This document shows, one piece after another, positions 16,343-26,092 of a DNA stretch of 64,000 nucleotides. The translations under genes were made by a program, and so were the position numbers. Below the pieces are notes generated by a model. It was not told the DNA's origin and did not search any database. It saw only the letters and a list, made by a program, of their open reading frames with translations. The stretch comes from Tahibacter amnicola. Its GTDB lineage: Bacteria > Pseudomonadota > Gammaproteobacteria > Xanthomonadales > Rhodanobacteraceae. The stretch covers positions 4,427,001 to 4,491,000 of the forward strand of contig NZ_CP104694.1 in the NCBI RefSeq assembly GCF_025398735.1, in the 5' to 3' direction. Each line of letters starts with the position of its first letter. Within the stretch, counting starts at the first letter, position 1.

Positions 16343-16479
16343 AGACCGCCAGAGCACGCCGCGACGGTCCAATTCCTCCGCCGGAAAAAATTTCCGGCGG
16401 GTGCGAAAAATTCTTCCCGGTTTGTCGCACGTGTGGACAGGGACAACACACCCTGTACACCACCGGCGAGAAAACCTTC

Positions 16480-17523
16480 ATGAAAATCCTCATCCTGCGT
16501 AGCCTTCTTACCGCACTGCCTGTGCTTTCGCCGATGGCGAATGCCCAGACGGTCTACACCGATTCGTTCGACAGCATCGGCGGCTGGCCCGACTCCGACG
16601 CCACGGGCGACCTCAGCGCCGTCTACACCGTGGTCGGCGGCGAATACCTGATCAACCCGCTACAGGATCGCCACTACGCCCTGGCGACGGCACCGGCGCG
16701 GACCGACTCCACCAACCAGGTGGTCGAAGCCGACGTGCGCCTGGCCGCTTCGCACAGCGATTCCCGTGCGGGCGTGGCCTGCCGCGTGGGCCGCGGGCTG
16801 ACGTTCTACGCGTTCAACCTGGTCAAGTCCGGCGGCGTGGAAATCGTGCGCGTCGTTGACGGCGATGCGTCGCTGCTGGCCACCGGCCACCTGGGCGTCG
16901 ACCCCTCCGAAGGCGTGAAACTGCGCGGTGAATGCCGCGGCAGCTCGCTCGTGCTGTCGGTCAATGGCCGCGAACTGGCGCGCACCACGGACGGGTCGCT
17001 CGGCGATGGCACTGGCGCCGGCCTGCTCAGCGTGTCGCCGGTGATCGCCGCGACCAATGCCGCCTTCGACAACTTCCGCCTTTCCGACGGCGGCGGCAGC
17101 AGCGGCGCGATTTCCCATTCGTCATCGGCGCCGCCGCCACGTTCGAGCGGTCGCCAGCTGGACGGCGGCTCTGGCTCAGGCGATGGCTACTCGGGCGGCA
17201 TGCCCGTCGTCGACGACATGGCCCTCTACAATGACGCGTTCGGCAAGCCGGGTTCGCGCCAGAGCCTGTTCGATGCCGGCAACCGTCGCGTCTACATCGT
17301 GATGGAGCTGGGCAATCGCGCCCGTGCGCAGTTCCGCGCCGAGTGGCGCCGCATTGCGGGTACGGACGAGTCGTACATCATGGACAGCAAGATGGATAAC
17401 GCCGCCGGCCACTCCCGCGTCTGGATGTACGCGGACCGTTCCTGGCAGCCGGGTCTGTACCGCGTGGACGTCTATGCGGATGGCCGCCTGCTCGACCAGC
17501 GCGAATTCTCTGTCACCGACTGA
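16480..17523 (+). CDS. Secreted protein of unknown function
   Basis: 347 residues with a signal peptide (MKILILRSLLTALPVLSPMA, cleavage near ANAQT). Residues about 25-200 look like a concanavalin-A/LamG-type beta-sandwich: YTDSFDSIGGWPDSD, GLTFYAFNLVKSG, LRGECRGSSLVLSVNG and NAAFDNFRLSD. A Ser/Gly/Pro-rich linker follows, then a second beta-rich domain of about 110 residues (YIVMELGNRARAQFRAEW, WQPGLYRVDVYADG). It follows the Ser/Thr kinase by 136 bases and could be an extracellular ligand or target of that system, which is inference. A strong terminator ends it. Confidence 0.65.
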   Translation: MKILILRSLLTALPVLSPMANAQTVYTDSFDSIGGWPDSDATGDLSAVYTVVGGEYLINPLQDRHYALATAPARTDSTNQVVEADVRLAASHSDSRAGVACRVGRGLTFYAFNLVKSGGVEIVRVVDGDASLLATGHLGVDPSEGVKLRGECRGSSLVLSVNGRELARTTDGSLGDGTGAGLLSVSPVIAATNAAFDNFRLSDGGGSSGAISHSSSAPPPRSSGRQLDGGSGSGDGYSGGMPVVDDMALYNDAFGKPGSRQSLFDAGNRRVYIVMELGNRARAQFRAEWRRIAGTDESYIMDSKMDNAAGHSRVWMYADRSWQPGLYRVDVYADGRLLDQREFSVTD

Positions 17524-17539
17524 TCACACCGTGCCGGTG

Positions 17540-17572
17540 AGCGATCGGCCAGGGAAGGCCGATCGCTTTTTT
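17540..17572 (+). terminator. Intrinsic terminator
   Basis: Perfect 11-bp stem (AGCGATCGGCC/GGCCGATCGCT, loop AGGGAA) followed by a T6 tract, 16 bases after the stop of the secreted-protein gene. Confidence 0.93.
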
Positions 17573-17594
17573 CGGAGGTTCTTCACTTATTTCC

Positions 17595-17630
17595 GCAGAT
17601 GCCGCCCGACTCGCGTCGGACGGCATCTGC
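17595..17630 (-). terminator. Hairpin after the reprolysin-like protease gene
   Basis: Arms GCAGATGCCGCCCGAC and GTCGGACGGCATCTGC (one mismatch, four-base loop) lie two bases past the minus-strand stop. There is no U-tract on the minus strand, so it is a probable 3'-end hairpin rather than a classic terminator. Confidence 0.55.
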
Positions 17631-17632
17631 GC

Positions 17633-20600
17633 TTACTGGAACCCGTTGGCGAAGATGCGGTCACCGCCGGTCGTATCGAGCGAGATCGCCAGGTTGATGG
17701 CGCCGCCCGTCGCGTTGGCCGCCGCATTGGCCACGGCAATGACATAGGTCGTACCGGCAGTGACCGGGAAGTCCACCTGGGACGTCGTGACGCCCGCTGC
17801 CGCGTCGTTGTTCATGGCCACCGGAACCAGCTGGGCGAGCGAGGTGCCCGTATACACCGCGACGACGCTGTCGAACGCGGTACCGGCCAGACTCACCCGC
17901 GCCAGGCCCGCCGAGGGTGCCGTCCAGCGCCACCACACGGAACCGGAACCCGGCAGGCGGGCGTTGTGCGGCGGTTCCAGGTATTCCATCGTCGCGTACA
18001 GGTTGGTGCCCGTCGTCGTGACGTTCGCGCCCGACAGGGCGATCCGATTGACGAACGCATCGTTTGCCGGTCCGGCAACGCCGGTGATGGCGCCCTGCGC
18101 GCGACCCGGGTAGGCCACTTCGTAATCAATGCCGTCCGCGATATCCACAATGACCGACTCATCCGCCTCGTTGGGCGAGGTGTCCGAGTTGGCCGTCGCG
18201 ACAATGTCGGCGCTCGCCGCTCCAGCGGGGATATCGACGAACAGCGCCGTGCCAGTGGAGATCTTGTAGTCGTCCGAAGTGTTGGTGGGGTTGCCCGACG
18301 TAAAGGCGGTACCGCCCCGCTTGAACCAGACTTTCAGCGGATTGGTCGTTGCGCCGGTGCGCGCCACGCGGAAGACCAGCGTGTCGGTGCCGTTGGGTTG
18401 CGCGGTGGTATCCACTGCCGTCACCGACACCACAGGGTGCGCGGTGGCCGTGAAATTCACGTCCGTGCGATCCGCCGTCAGGTTCACCGGATTGGTGAAC
18501 TGGGCCGCCATGTCCATGCCCTTCTTGCTGGCCTGGAAGGTGATCGAGCCGGACGCCAGCTTGTTGATCTGGAACGTGCCATCGCTGGCCGTATACGCGC
18601 CGCGATAGTTGCTGCCCGTCGCGCCATTCCACACGTGCACGCCTTCCACGCCGACACCGCCGACGGTCACGCGTCCGCTGGCGCGAAGCGCCGTCGCCGG
18701 CGGGGTGCCGACCGTCACCACGACCGCCGCGCTGGCGGTGCCACCCTTCATGTCGCTGGCTGTTACACGAACGCGATAGTGACCGGCGCTGCTCCACGAC
18801 TTGGTCGCTGTACGCGCATTGATGCCGCCATAGGTGCCATCGCCCCAATCCCAGGTGTAGGCCAACGAGTCACTGTCCGCGTCCGCCGCCGTTGCCGTGA
18901 AGGTGACCGTGGCCCCGGTTGCGGCTGTCGTGGTGTCCGCAACCACGCTCACCGTCGGCGCGCGGTTTCCGGCAAATTCGCCATTGTTCACCTGCAGCGT
19001 GATCGTCGCGGGCGTACCGTCCTGCTTGGCCACGGGCGTGACGTGCAGACCCAGCATGCGATCCGAATACGTCCGACCGAGCATCAGCGCACCGTCGCCC
19101 ACGCCGCCGCCGCTTTGCGGCGTCATGTCGACAAACCAGTTCTCGGTTCCCTGCAAATTGACATGCACCGCGCGATCAAACGCCGGGAACTGCGTGCGAT
19201 GTTCGAACCAGGCGATGCCGTTGACCGGTTCGGTCGCATCGGCCGCCATCATCCAGTAGCGTTCACGCGGGTAGAACGCAGCGGCGCCCAGCGTGTTCGA
19301 CAAGGTCGTCACGTCGTGCGACGCAAACCGGTACTCACCCGACCCCCACACGCGCACCAGCTGGCGATTGAACAGCCAGGTCAGTTTTTCCTTGGCACTG
19401 GCCGTGAAATGCGCTGTCAGGGCGCCGCCGCTGCCCATGCGATCGAAGATGTTGCCGTACTCGGAATTGGTACCCGGGCCGACCACGTCGTTGCCGGCGG
19501 CGATATAGGCATTGGCATGAAACAGGCCGAGGTTATGACCGAACTCGTGCGCCAGCACGCCGGCGCTGTTGGTCTTGAGCCAGATTCCCGTGGCGCCGAC
19601 GTAGGCCTTGCCGCCGTAGCTGCCCGGGCCATCGCGGAAACGCACCGCGTAGAAATTGAAGTTCGCCGTATTGAACCCGGCGGCCGCCGCCGCGGCGCGG
19701 GCGTCGCTCAATATGCCGCCGTCGCCATTGTCGAGGTAGTGTTGCTGCGTGTTGGGTAGCACCAGGATCGGCGTGATGGTCGGCACTACGTCGCTGATCG
19801 CGTTGTAGCTGAAGGCACGCGAAAAGTCGCGCAGGCCGCTCATGGTCGCCGCCGCGGTGGCGTCGTCGGGCAGCTGGGAGGCGTCCTGGTCGCTGAAACG
19901 GACGCGAATATAGAGAAACGTCTTGGAACCGGTGGTCCAGGACGATGCGACGTCGCCCAGGCGCAGATCGGCATTGCCGGTCCTGGCTTCCTGTTCGGCG
20001 ATACCCCACTGCTGGACAATCTGCTCGAGTTCGGCCGCGCTGCAGAGCGTTCTGACCTGGTTGCCGGTCACGATGCGCTGGCGCGCAGCCGGTTCGCTGC
20101 ACGTCCTGGCCGGATCGGCCACCTGGGCCGCGGCCACGGACTCATCCGCTTCCAATACGCGATAAGGCCATTCAGAGATCGCCACGTCACCGTCGATCGC
20201 GATGCCATGCACCGGCAGTGCACGCAAGGTAGCCAGCGATTTCCGGCGTCCGTAGGTGAACGGCAGATAGCGCTCCTCGCCCATCACCAGCGCCGGAACG
20301 CGTACCGCGCGATGAAACGGCTGCTCGACGCCATCGGCGTCGGCGCGGTGTTCGTGATACATCTCGATGGCGTGCGTGAGCACACCCATGCCGTCGATCG
20401 GCTGCTCCAGTTCCGCCTGCACGGTCGCCGGCAACCCGGCACGTACCGATGCCGGCACGGCGTGCTGCAGAGCCTGCGCAGGATCCGTCGTGATCAGCGC
20501 ATGCAGCGCAACGCGGCGCGATTGCGCGAGCCGTCGACCCTCGGCCAGCGATTCTGCAGATCGCTCAGTGGTCGTGGCGCGCGCGTAGACCTGCGCCCAG

Positions 20601-20722
20601 TCGTCGAAGGCCCGGATAGCCGCGGTGTCTGCCCCTTGGGCCCCGTGGGCCACGTGGGACACGGCAACAAGCGCGGCGAGGCCGATTCCCCACCGGCGGA
20701 TAACGCCATTCAAGCGGTGCAT
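17633..20722 (-). CDS. Large secreted reprolysin-like metalloprotease with PKD domain
   Basis: 1029 residues. After a signal peptide (GIGLAALVAVSHVAHGAQG) and a long N-terminal region, the metzincin zinc motif HEFGHNLGLFH begins at about residue 392. Downstream lie a PKD domain (APTVSVVADTTTAATGATVT...WDWGDG), a carboxypeptidase-regulatory-like beta-sandwich (ASGRVTVGGVGVEGVHVWNG), a Calx-beta-like segment and a C-terminal sandwich (SVWWRWTAPSAGLARVSLAG). It ends DRIFANGFQ, the same tail as the protease at 11123-12847. The role is extracellular proteolysis. The ATG at 20720-20722 has GGGGA seven bases upstream; an ATG nine codons earlier has none. Confidence 0.85.
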   Translation of the reverse strand: MHRLNGVIRRWGIGLAALVAVSHVAHGAQGADTAAIRAFDDWAQVYARATTTERSAESLAEGRRLAQSRRVALHALITTDPAQALQHAVPASVRAGLPATVQAELEQPIDGMGVLTHAIEMYHEHRADADGVEQPFHRAVRVPALVMGEERYLPFTYGRRKSLATLRALPVHGIAIDGDVAISEWPYRVLEADESVAAAQVADPARTCSEPAARQRIVTGNQVRTLCSAAELEQIVQQWGIAEQEARTGNADLRLGDVASSWTTGSKTFLYIRVRFSDQDASQLPDDATAAATMSGLRDFSRAFSYNAISDVVPTITPILVLPNTQQHYLDNGDGGILSDARAAAAAAGFNTANFNFYAVRFRDGPGSYGGKAYVGATGIWLKTNSAGVLAHEFGHNLGLFHANAYIAAGNDVVGPGTNSEYGNIFDRMGSGGALTAHFTASAKEKLTWLFNRQLVRVWGSGEYRFASHDVTTLSNTLGAAAFYPRERYWMMAADATEPVNGIAWFEHRTQFPAFDRAVHVNLQGTENWFVDMTPQSGGGVGDGALMLGRTYSDRMLGLHVTPVAKQDGTPATITLQVNNGEFAGNRAPTVSVVADTTTAATGATVTFTATAADADSDSLAYTWDWGDGTYGGINARTATKSWSSAGHYRVRVTASDMKGGTASAAVVVTVGTPPATALRASGRVTVGGVGVEGVHVWNGATGSNYRGAYTASDGTFQINKLASGSITFQASKKGMDMAAQFTNPVNLTADRTDVNFTATAHPVVSVTAVDTTAQPNGTDTLVFRVARTGATTNPLKVWFKRGGTAFTSGNPTNTSDDYKISTGTALFVDIPAGAASADIVATANSDTSPNEADESVIVDIADGIDYEVAYPGRAQGAITGVAGPANDAFVNRIALSGANVTTTGTNLYATMEYLEPPHNARLPGSGSVWWRWTAPSAGLARVSLAGTAFDSVVAVYTGTSLAQLVPVAMNNDAAAGVTTSQVDFPVTAGTTYVIAVANAAANATGGAINLAISLDTTGGDRIFANGFQ

Positions 20723-20978
20723 GCTGATTCCCCGATTCAGTTCGTCCATCGGCGCCGTTGCTGTGACGGCGCCAGCCCATATAAGGCGACGGATATTGTT
20801 TCCGGATTAACCCAACCGATCCCTAATACGCCGCACAAAAATGACATCTGGTTATTTCGCGCGCCCTGGCCGACTGGCCAGGCTGGCGGCCGAGACTGGT
20901 TGTCCGGACGTGATCGGCGTAGGCTGGCTCCACCCTGGCTGGACCGACGGGCGGGCCACACACCCTGGGGGACAACGT

Positions 20979-21530
20979 ATGCTCTTGTACGGATTGGGCA
21001 TTGCAGCCCTGCTGTTCGTCAGTGCCGTGGTCCTCGGCGCGCTTCACCTGCGCGAGAGCCGGCGCCGCGCGCTGGCGGCGATCGCCATGATCACCCTGCC
21101 CCAGATCGAATCATTGCGCCGCGAATGCGAAACCGTATTCCGCGACAGATTCGGCAAAACGCTTTCACTGGGCGACTTCGAATCCAGCGCGCTGTTGCTG
21201 AGCGAATATCTGGATAATTCCCAATTATTGAAATCCGCTTTTGCACGACCGGATTTCTATTGGTATTTCATATTGCCGGTCGGCGCCTATATCGGCGAAC
21301 TGGTGCGCACCCACGGCAAGGGCACCTGGCGGACGTCGCGCGGTGGCGGCGTCGAGATGTCGATCGACCTCGACGATGGCCACGCGACGATGTATCCCTT
21401 CGAGAAGATCCTCAAGCACTTGCTGATGGGCTCGGCGGGCGATATCTACGCTTACCTGAAGTCCGCCGCGACGATGGAACAGGTCGTCAGCCGGATCGCA
21501 CCACTGCATGATCCGGCCGGATCACCCTGA
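20979..21530 (+). CDS. Single-pass membrane protein, function unknown
   Basis: 183 residues with one N-terminal transmembrane segment (MLLYGLGIAALLFVSAVVLG) and a soluble remainder with no family I can name (LPQIESLRRECETVFRDRFG, DFYWYFILPVGAYIGELVR, GVEMSIDLDDGHATMYPFEK). The second half, with its YIGE and YPFEK segments, looks like a small folded domain. The start at 20979 has GGGGGA upstream; the longer frame from 20841 has a non-conserved Arg/Gly-rich extension. Confidence 0.6.
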   Translation: MLLYGLGIAALLFVSAVVLGALHLRESRRRALAAIAMITLPQIESLRRECETVFRDRFGKTLSLGDFESSALLLSEYLDNSQLLKSAFARPDFYWYFILPVGAYIGELVRTHGKGTWRTSRGGGVEMSIDLDDGHATMYPFEKILKHLLMGSAGDIYAYLKSAATMEQVVSRIAPLHDPAGSP

Positions 21531-21721
21531 AAACGCCCCTCGGCCGTCCCGCGTCGCCCAGCAAGGGCGCTTTCGCCTGAACGCGTGACCCGGCGGAACG
21601 TCCGCAGGCGCGGGTGTGCATCACGCCACTGCCGTTCGCCTGCGGCTATGCTGTGCCACTTTGCGCCGGGATGGCGCTGTAAAGCGGTAACCGTGTCGCC
21701 ACTCTGCCAAGGATACGAGCC

Positions 21722-24544
21722 ATGTCCGACCGACTTCTCCGCGCCCTGCTGCCGGCCGCCCTGGGTGCCGCGCTGGCCGTTCCCGTCCGTGCCGACGAGT
21801 CGGTCTTCGTCACCCCGGAGCTGACCGTGACGGCGTCGCCGGCGATCGCGTCACACTGGGCACTGCCTGCCGACGAGAAGGTGATCGATTTCGACATCTG
21901 GCCAGACCGTCCCGTCGCCGTCGCCCTCGTTCGCGGCGCAGACGGCGCAGTCGGCGTGCGGGAATGGACGATCGGCACCACGACCGCAAAACTGCTGGTT
22001 GCCTTGCCCGGGGACGTGAAACCGGCCAGCCTCACCGTTCATCCGCTGGGCCGGAAGGTATTCCTGACAGCGCGCCGCGGGGAGGAGTCGGTGATCTTGT
22101 CGGCCGCCGAGCAGGAGGGCTGGCAATGGAAGACGCTACGCCAGGGCAAACGCGAGCTGCGGCGCCTCCTGGTCGCGCCGCGCCCCTTCGTCACCGGCTA
22201 CGAAGCCGCCACGAACCAACCGATCCTGCGCTACCGCATCGTCTTTGGCGAGCGCCTGGAGAACGGCAGCTATTCCACCCGATCGATTACCGAAGAAGGT
22301 GATCGCGACTACCAGGTCGTCGGCCCGGCTTCCGACTACACCGCCATGCCGGACGTCGACATGGAACCCACGCGCAACGAGGCGGCCTCAGCCCTGCCTT
22401 CGGCGTTCCATCCGGCGGGCCACATCCTGCTGTGGCAGGACCCACACGGCTGCTTCCAGCAATTGCCCTACGACAGCATGAACTGGGGTTCACCCAGACC
22501 CGTCGCCGGAAAGCCCTGCGGCGGCTCGGTCACCGTCACGCCCAACGGCCTGGGACTGCTGCACTGGAAGAAGGGCACGCCCGGCGTCACGCTGATCACC
22601 GGGCATGGACAGGTGAAATCCTCCGTCGCCGCCACGCAGACGTTTACCGGCACGCCGTCGTCCGTTGCCGACGGCAAGGGGCTGGTGGGGCTGGTCGACC
22701 AGGGCGGCACCACGGCCATGCACTACGTACCGATTTCGGTGCCGCTGGCGGATGTTGTCAACGCCTGGATGTTCGTGGAAGACCCGACGGACGAAAAGCA
22801 GCTGACCGCCAATAACGGGCTGTTTCGTCCGCTCGATCACGAGCAGCTCTACCAGCTGTACGAATCCGAAAACTATGCCTGCGGCGGCTACGAGGCCAGC
22901 ATCCCGACGCGTCCCTACTTCATCACGACCGATGTCTTCCTGGAGCTCGTCGGCGCCGCGTACGAAGGCATTTTCGTGATGCACGAGCACCAGGCCGCGG
23001 TGCCCGCATTCTGGACGTTCGTCGACGCCGCCGCGGCCGACCTCGCGACCCGCCAGCCGGATAGCCCCTGGGCCAAGGCGTTTGCCGCCGTGGCGGCACT
23101 GCGCCAGGACGGCACCCGCAACGCCGAGACCCAGCGCATCCGTGCCGCCAACGCGCGCGCGCCGTCGGACGCACTGGAGTCGGACTTCAACTTCGCCGAG
23201 CTCACGCCGCGCGGCCACTACACCGGTTCGCCGGAAATGGAAACCTACTTCAAGGGCGTGCGGTATCTCACGCGGATGGCGGCGCTGCGAACGGACTCCG
23301 CCGTGCTGTCGTCGGCCTCCGCCGAGGTCAAGACCCGCGCATTGCGCTGGACCGATGCCTATCGCGCCTTCATCGCACCGGGCCGCGCGCCCCTGGCCTG
23401 GAGCGCCGGCAGCCGCGCCCTTCCCGCCTACGCACGGCATCCGTTGACACAGCCACAGGTATTCCCGCTTTCCTGGGGCTACGACAACGAGATCCTGCTA
23501 TCAACGGTGTATCACCCCGACTGGCCCGAGGCGGAACAGATCAAGGGTAAAGACGGGCCACGCCTGCTGCCCTCGGGGCTCGACCTCGCCGCGGCGTTCG
23601 GCAGCGAGCGGGCACGCGAACTGTTGCGGGAAGATCTCGGCCGTTATCCGGCCCTGGGTCCCGTCCTGGATAGCGTCGGCCGCCGCGCACCGACAGCCGG
23701 GGCCGGCGACAGCCTTTACGATGCCTGGATGCTCCTGCTCGGACGCCAATGGCGCACTGCCGATCTTCCCGGCGCGGCGGAACTGGACCGCACCTTCTGG
23801 CAGACCAAGCGGTTGCAGACCGGCCTGGCCTCCTGGGCGACGCTGCGCCACGCCACGGCCCTGGTCAATGAGCTGGTTGCCGCCGAATGCGGCGAGGGTG
23901 GTTTCGAAGCCATCGTGCTGCGGCCGCCGCGCGGCTACGTCGAGCCGGATCCGGAGTTCTTCGCAACTGCGGCGCGCCTGTTCGAGCAGATCGACCGTGC
24001 CGTCGCCGCACTGGAAAGCGCCCCCGGCGGCAAACCACTGGAAGTCAGCGACAACGGTGTTTTCAGCGGCGTCAATGAAGGTGTGTCGCGTCGCCTGAAG
24101 GCCACCGCCGAACAAGCCCGCCTGTTCGAAGCCATAGCCCGCAAGGAACTCAAGGGCGAGCCGCTGACCGATGCGGAGTACGAGGCAATCCTCTACATCG
24201 CGCGTATCGCCGAGCACCACCTGCTGATCTTCAAGAGCCTCAACAACAAGGATCTCGCGCTATCGAATCCGGAGCCGATGATGAAGATCGCCGAAGTGGC
24301 TGGCGAAGGCCCCTGGCTGATGGCCGCGGTGGGACGGCCGCTGGAGTGGGACCAGGTTGTTCCGTTCTATGGCCGGCGCGAGATCGTGAAGGGAAGCGTC
24401 TATTCCTACTATGAGTTTCCGTCCGACACCGTCATGACCGATGCGCAATGGCGCGATCGCGTGGACCAGGCCACGCGACCGGCGTGGATCTCGCGGCACC
24501 TGTCGAGCAAGGGGCTGTCATGTCCTGCCGTCGCGCCGTTCTGA
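21722..24544 (+). CDS. Secreted DUF3160-family protein
   Basis: 940 residues with a signal peptide (LLRALLPAALGAALAVPVRA). The first 350 residues look beta-rich (propeller-like). The C-terminal 550 contain DUF3160 features: PYFITTDVFLELVGAAYEG, the FPLSWGYDNEILLS region, a W-x-x-K/R-L...SWATLRHATAL segment and PRGYVEPDPEFF. The family is widespread but has no assigned function; members are exported. It overlaps the following CapA-like gene by 25 bases, so the two are co-translated and probably act together at the cell surface. Confidence 0.75.
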   Translation: MSDRLLRALLPAALGAALAVPVRADESVFVTPELTVTASPAIASHWALPADEKVIDFDIWPDRPVAVALVRGADGAVGVREWTIGTTTAKLLVALPGDVKPASLTVHPLGRKVFLTARRGEESVILSAAEQEGWQWKTLRQGKRELRRLLVAPRPFVTGYEAATNQPILRYRIVFGERLENGSYSTRSITEEGDRDYQVVGPASDYTAMPDVDMEPTRNEAASALPSAFHPAGHILLWQDPHGCFQQLPYDSMNWGSPRPVAGKPCGGSVTVTPNGLGLLHWKKGTPGVTLITGHGQVKSSVAATQTFTGTPSSVADGKGLVGLVDQGGTTAMHYVPISVPLADVVNAWMFVEDPTDEKQLTANNGLFRPLDHEQLYQLYESENYACGGYEASIPTRPYFITTDVFLELVGAAYEGIFVMHEHQAAVPAFWTFVDAAAADLATRQPDSPWAKAFAAVAALRQDGTRNAETQRIRAANARAPSDALESDFNFAELTPRGHYTGSPEMETYFKGVRYLTRMAALRTDSAVLSSASAEVKTRALRWTDAYRAFIAPGRAPLAWSAGSRALPAYARHPLTQPQVFPLSWGYDNEILLSTVYHPDWPEAEQIKGKDGPRLLPSGLDLAAAFGSERARELLREDLGRYPALGPVLDSVGRRAPTAGAGDSLYDAWMLLLGRQWRTADLPGAAELDRTFWQTKRLQTGLASWATLRHATALVNELVAAECGEGGFEAIVLRPPRGYVEPDPEFFATAARLFEQIDRAVAALESAPGGKPLEVSDNGVFSGVNEGVSRRLKATAEQARLFEAIARKELKGEPLTDAEYEAILYIARIAEHHLLIFKSLNNKDLALSNPEPMMKIAEVAGEGPWLMAAVGRPLEWDQVVPFYGRREIVKGSVYSYYEFPSDTVMTDAQWRDRVDQATRPAWISRHLSSKGLSCPAVAPF

Positions 24545-25959
24545 TCCTCGCGCTGGCACTGGCGAATACCGCACCGGCATTCGCCAACGAGTTGCGCCTG
24601 CTGTTTACCGGCGACATCCTGCTGTCGCGCCAGGTGCATGAAGAGTGGCGCCGACGGGGCACCTCGCCCTGGGAGTCGCTGGCGCCGCTCTTCCAGGCGG
24701 CAGACTGGGTGGGGGGCAACCTCGAAGGTGCCTTCGGCAACAGCGAGGGCTGCGCCGGCGCAGCCGGTCCCTGTTTTGCCATTGATACGGCGACAGTGCC
24801 GCTGGTCGTGCAGGCCGGCTTTGATGTTCTCACCCACGAGAACAACCATTCCGGCGACCTGGGAACTGCGGGCCGCAGGGAAACCATCGCGGCGCTGCAT
24901 CCGGCCGGCGTGCTGGCGCTGGATTTCGCGCAATCGCCCCGGTTTTTTCAACGCGGCGAAACGACGCTCGCGCTTATTGCCGTTAACACTGTACGCGGCC
25001 GCGACGGTCGCACGCAGGCAATACCGTCCGTCGAGCTGGCGCAGAAGTTGCGCCTGGCCCGTTCCGTTGCGAGCGTCGTCGCGGTATCGATTCACTGGGG
25101 CCCGGAACTGGTCGACTGGCCCAGCTCCACCCAGCGCGCCCAAGCGGCATGGCTGGTGGACCAGGGCGCCGACGTCATCTTCGGCCACCATCCGCACGTG
25201 GTGCAGCCGGCCGAATGCGTCAGCGGCAAGCCGGTGTTCTATTCGCTGGGAAACCACCTGTTCGACCAGAAATACCCGCAGACCAAACTCGGCGCCATTG
25301 CCGATTGCCGCGTCCGTGACCACACGCTGCGCTGCGCGGCGCTGGCCACGCGAACCTCACCGGGCAGCACGTACCCGCGGCTGGCGGATATCACGCCTGC
25401 GAACACGTTGGCTGACTGCGCCGCGCCCCTGCGCGCCGGGCTCGTCGTCGATGGCGTCGCGATCCGGCCGGAACCGTGGTCCTCTGAGCTGCCGCCCGAT
25501 GGAATGGCGCTGGAAGGCTGGCGTGACGGAAAACGTCTCTGGCGTTCGCGGCGCCAGCACGTGCTATCCCTCGAGCAGGCCCGGCTGTCCGGCGACAATG
25601 CGCCTCCCCTGCTGTTCGCCCTGGAGCGGCACGCGTCGCCGCTGGACATGACCACCGGTGTACGTCCGTACGTGTACGCAGTTGGTCCGCGCGGGCTGAT
25701 TGCCCGTTGGCGCGGATCCGCTCTGGCCTGGCCGCTGCTCGACGCCGTCACGCAGGCTGGCGACGATCGCAGCATCCTGTGTGCGCTGCATCGTGGCGAC
25801 TCCTTCATTGCACCGGATCCGACGACGCGACAGACTCGCGTCGCTGCCTACCGCTGGAACGGATTCGGCTTCGCCGGACTGGACCCGGCCGGTACCGATG
25901 CCTGTGCGCGCCGCTTCGCCACCGTGCCGACGGGCGATGCCGCGAAGGCATCCCCTTGA
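24520..25959 (+). CDS. CapA-family (PGA_cap) calcineurin-like protein
   Basis: 479 residues with a signal peptide (VLILALALANTAPAFA). The CapA metallophosphatase-like fold is visible: FTGDILLSRQ, GNLEGAFG, LTHENNHSGDLG, SIHWGPEL, GADVIFGHHPHVVQP and YSLGNHLFDQ. The Asp, Asn and His residues expected at the metal site are present. CapA proteins take part in poly-gamma-glutamate capsule synthesis or, more widely, in unknown surface-polymer steps; no other cap genes are near, so capsule function is not implied. The ATG at 24520 lies inside the DUF3160 gene and is preceded by AAGGGG. The C-terminal 170 residues are an extra domain without a recognised family. Confidence 0.78.
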   Translation: MSCRRAVLILALALANTAPAFANELRLLFTGDILLSRQVHEEWRRRGTSPWESLAPLFQAADWVGGNLEGAFGNSEGCAGAAGPCFAIDTATVPLVVQAGFDVLTHENNHSGDLGTAGRRETIAALHPAGVLALDFAQSPRFFQRGETTLALIAVNTVRGRDGRTQAIPSVELAQKLRLARSVASVVAVSIHWGPELVDWPSSTQRAQAAWLVDQGADVIFGHHPHVVQPAECVSGKPVFYSLGNHLFDQKYPQTKLGAIADCRVRDHTLRCAALATRTSPGSTYPRLADITPANTLADCAAPLRAGLVVDGVAIRPEPWSSELPPDGMALEGWRDGKRLWRSRRQHVLSLEQARLSGDNAPPLLFALERHASPLDMTTGVRPYVYAVGPRGLIARWRGSALAWPLLDAVTQAGDDRSILCALHRGDSFIAPDPTTRQTRVAAYRWNGFGFAGLDPAGTDACARRFATVPTGDAAKASP

Positions 25960-26092
25960 TGCGGCCGGATTATCCAAAGGCGCGATTTGAGCTATCAAAT
26001 CATCCCGTATTTTTCATACTCTTTTCCGGTTCCGCGCCGCGCGGCTGCGACGCGCTAACTGCTTACTTTTCTCACCTCCAAGGAGCTTCACC

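Noticed and set aside
13937-16372. 811-codon minus-strand frame opposite the Ser/Thr kinase
   Set aside because: No domain match by eye; the plus strand shows every kinase motif.
17324-19759. 811-codon plus-strand frame opposite the reprolysin-like protease
   Set aside because: The minus strand has the signal peptide, HExxHxxGxxH and PKD domain; the plus frame has none.
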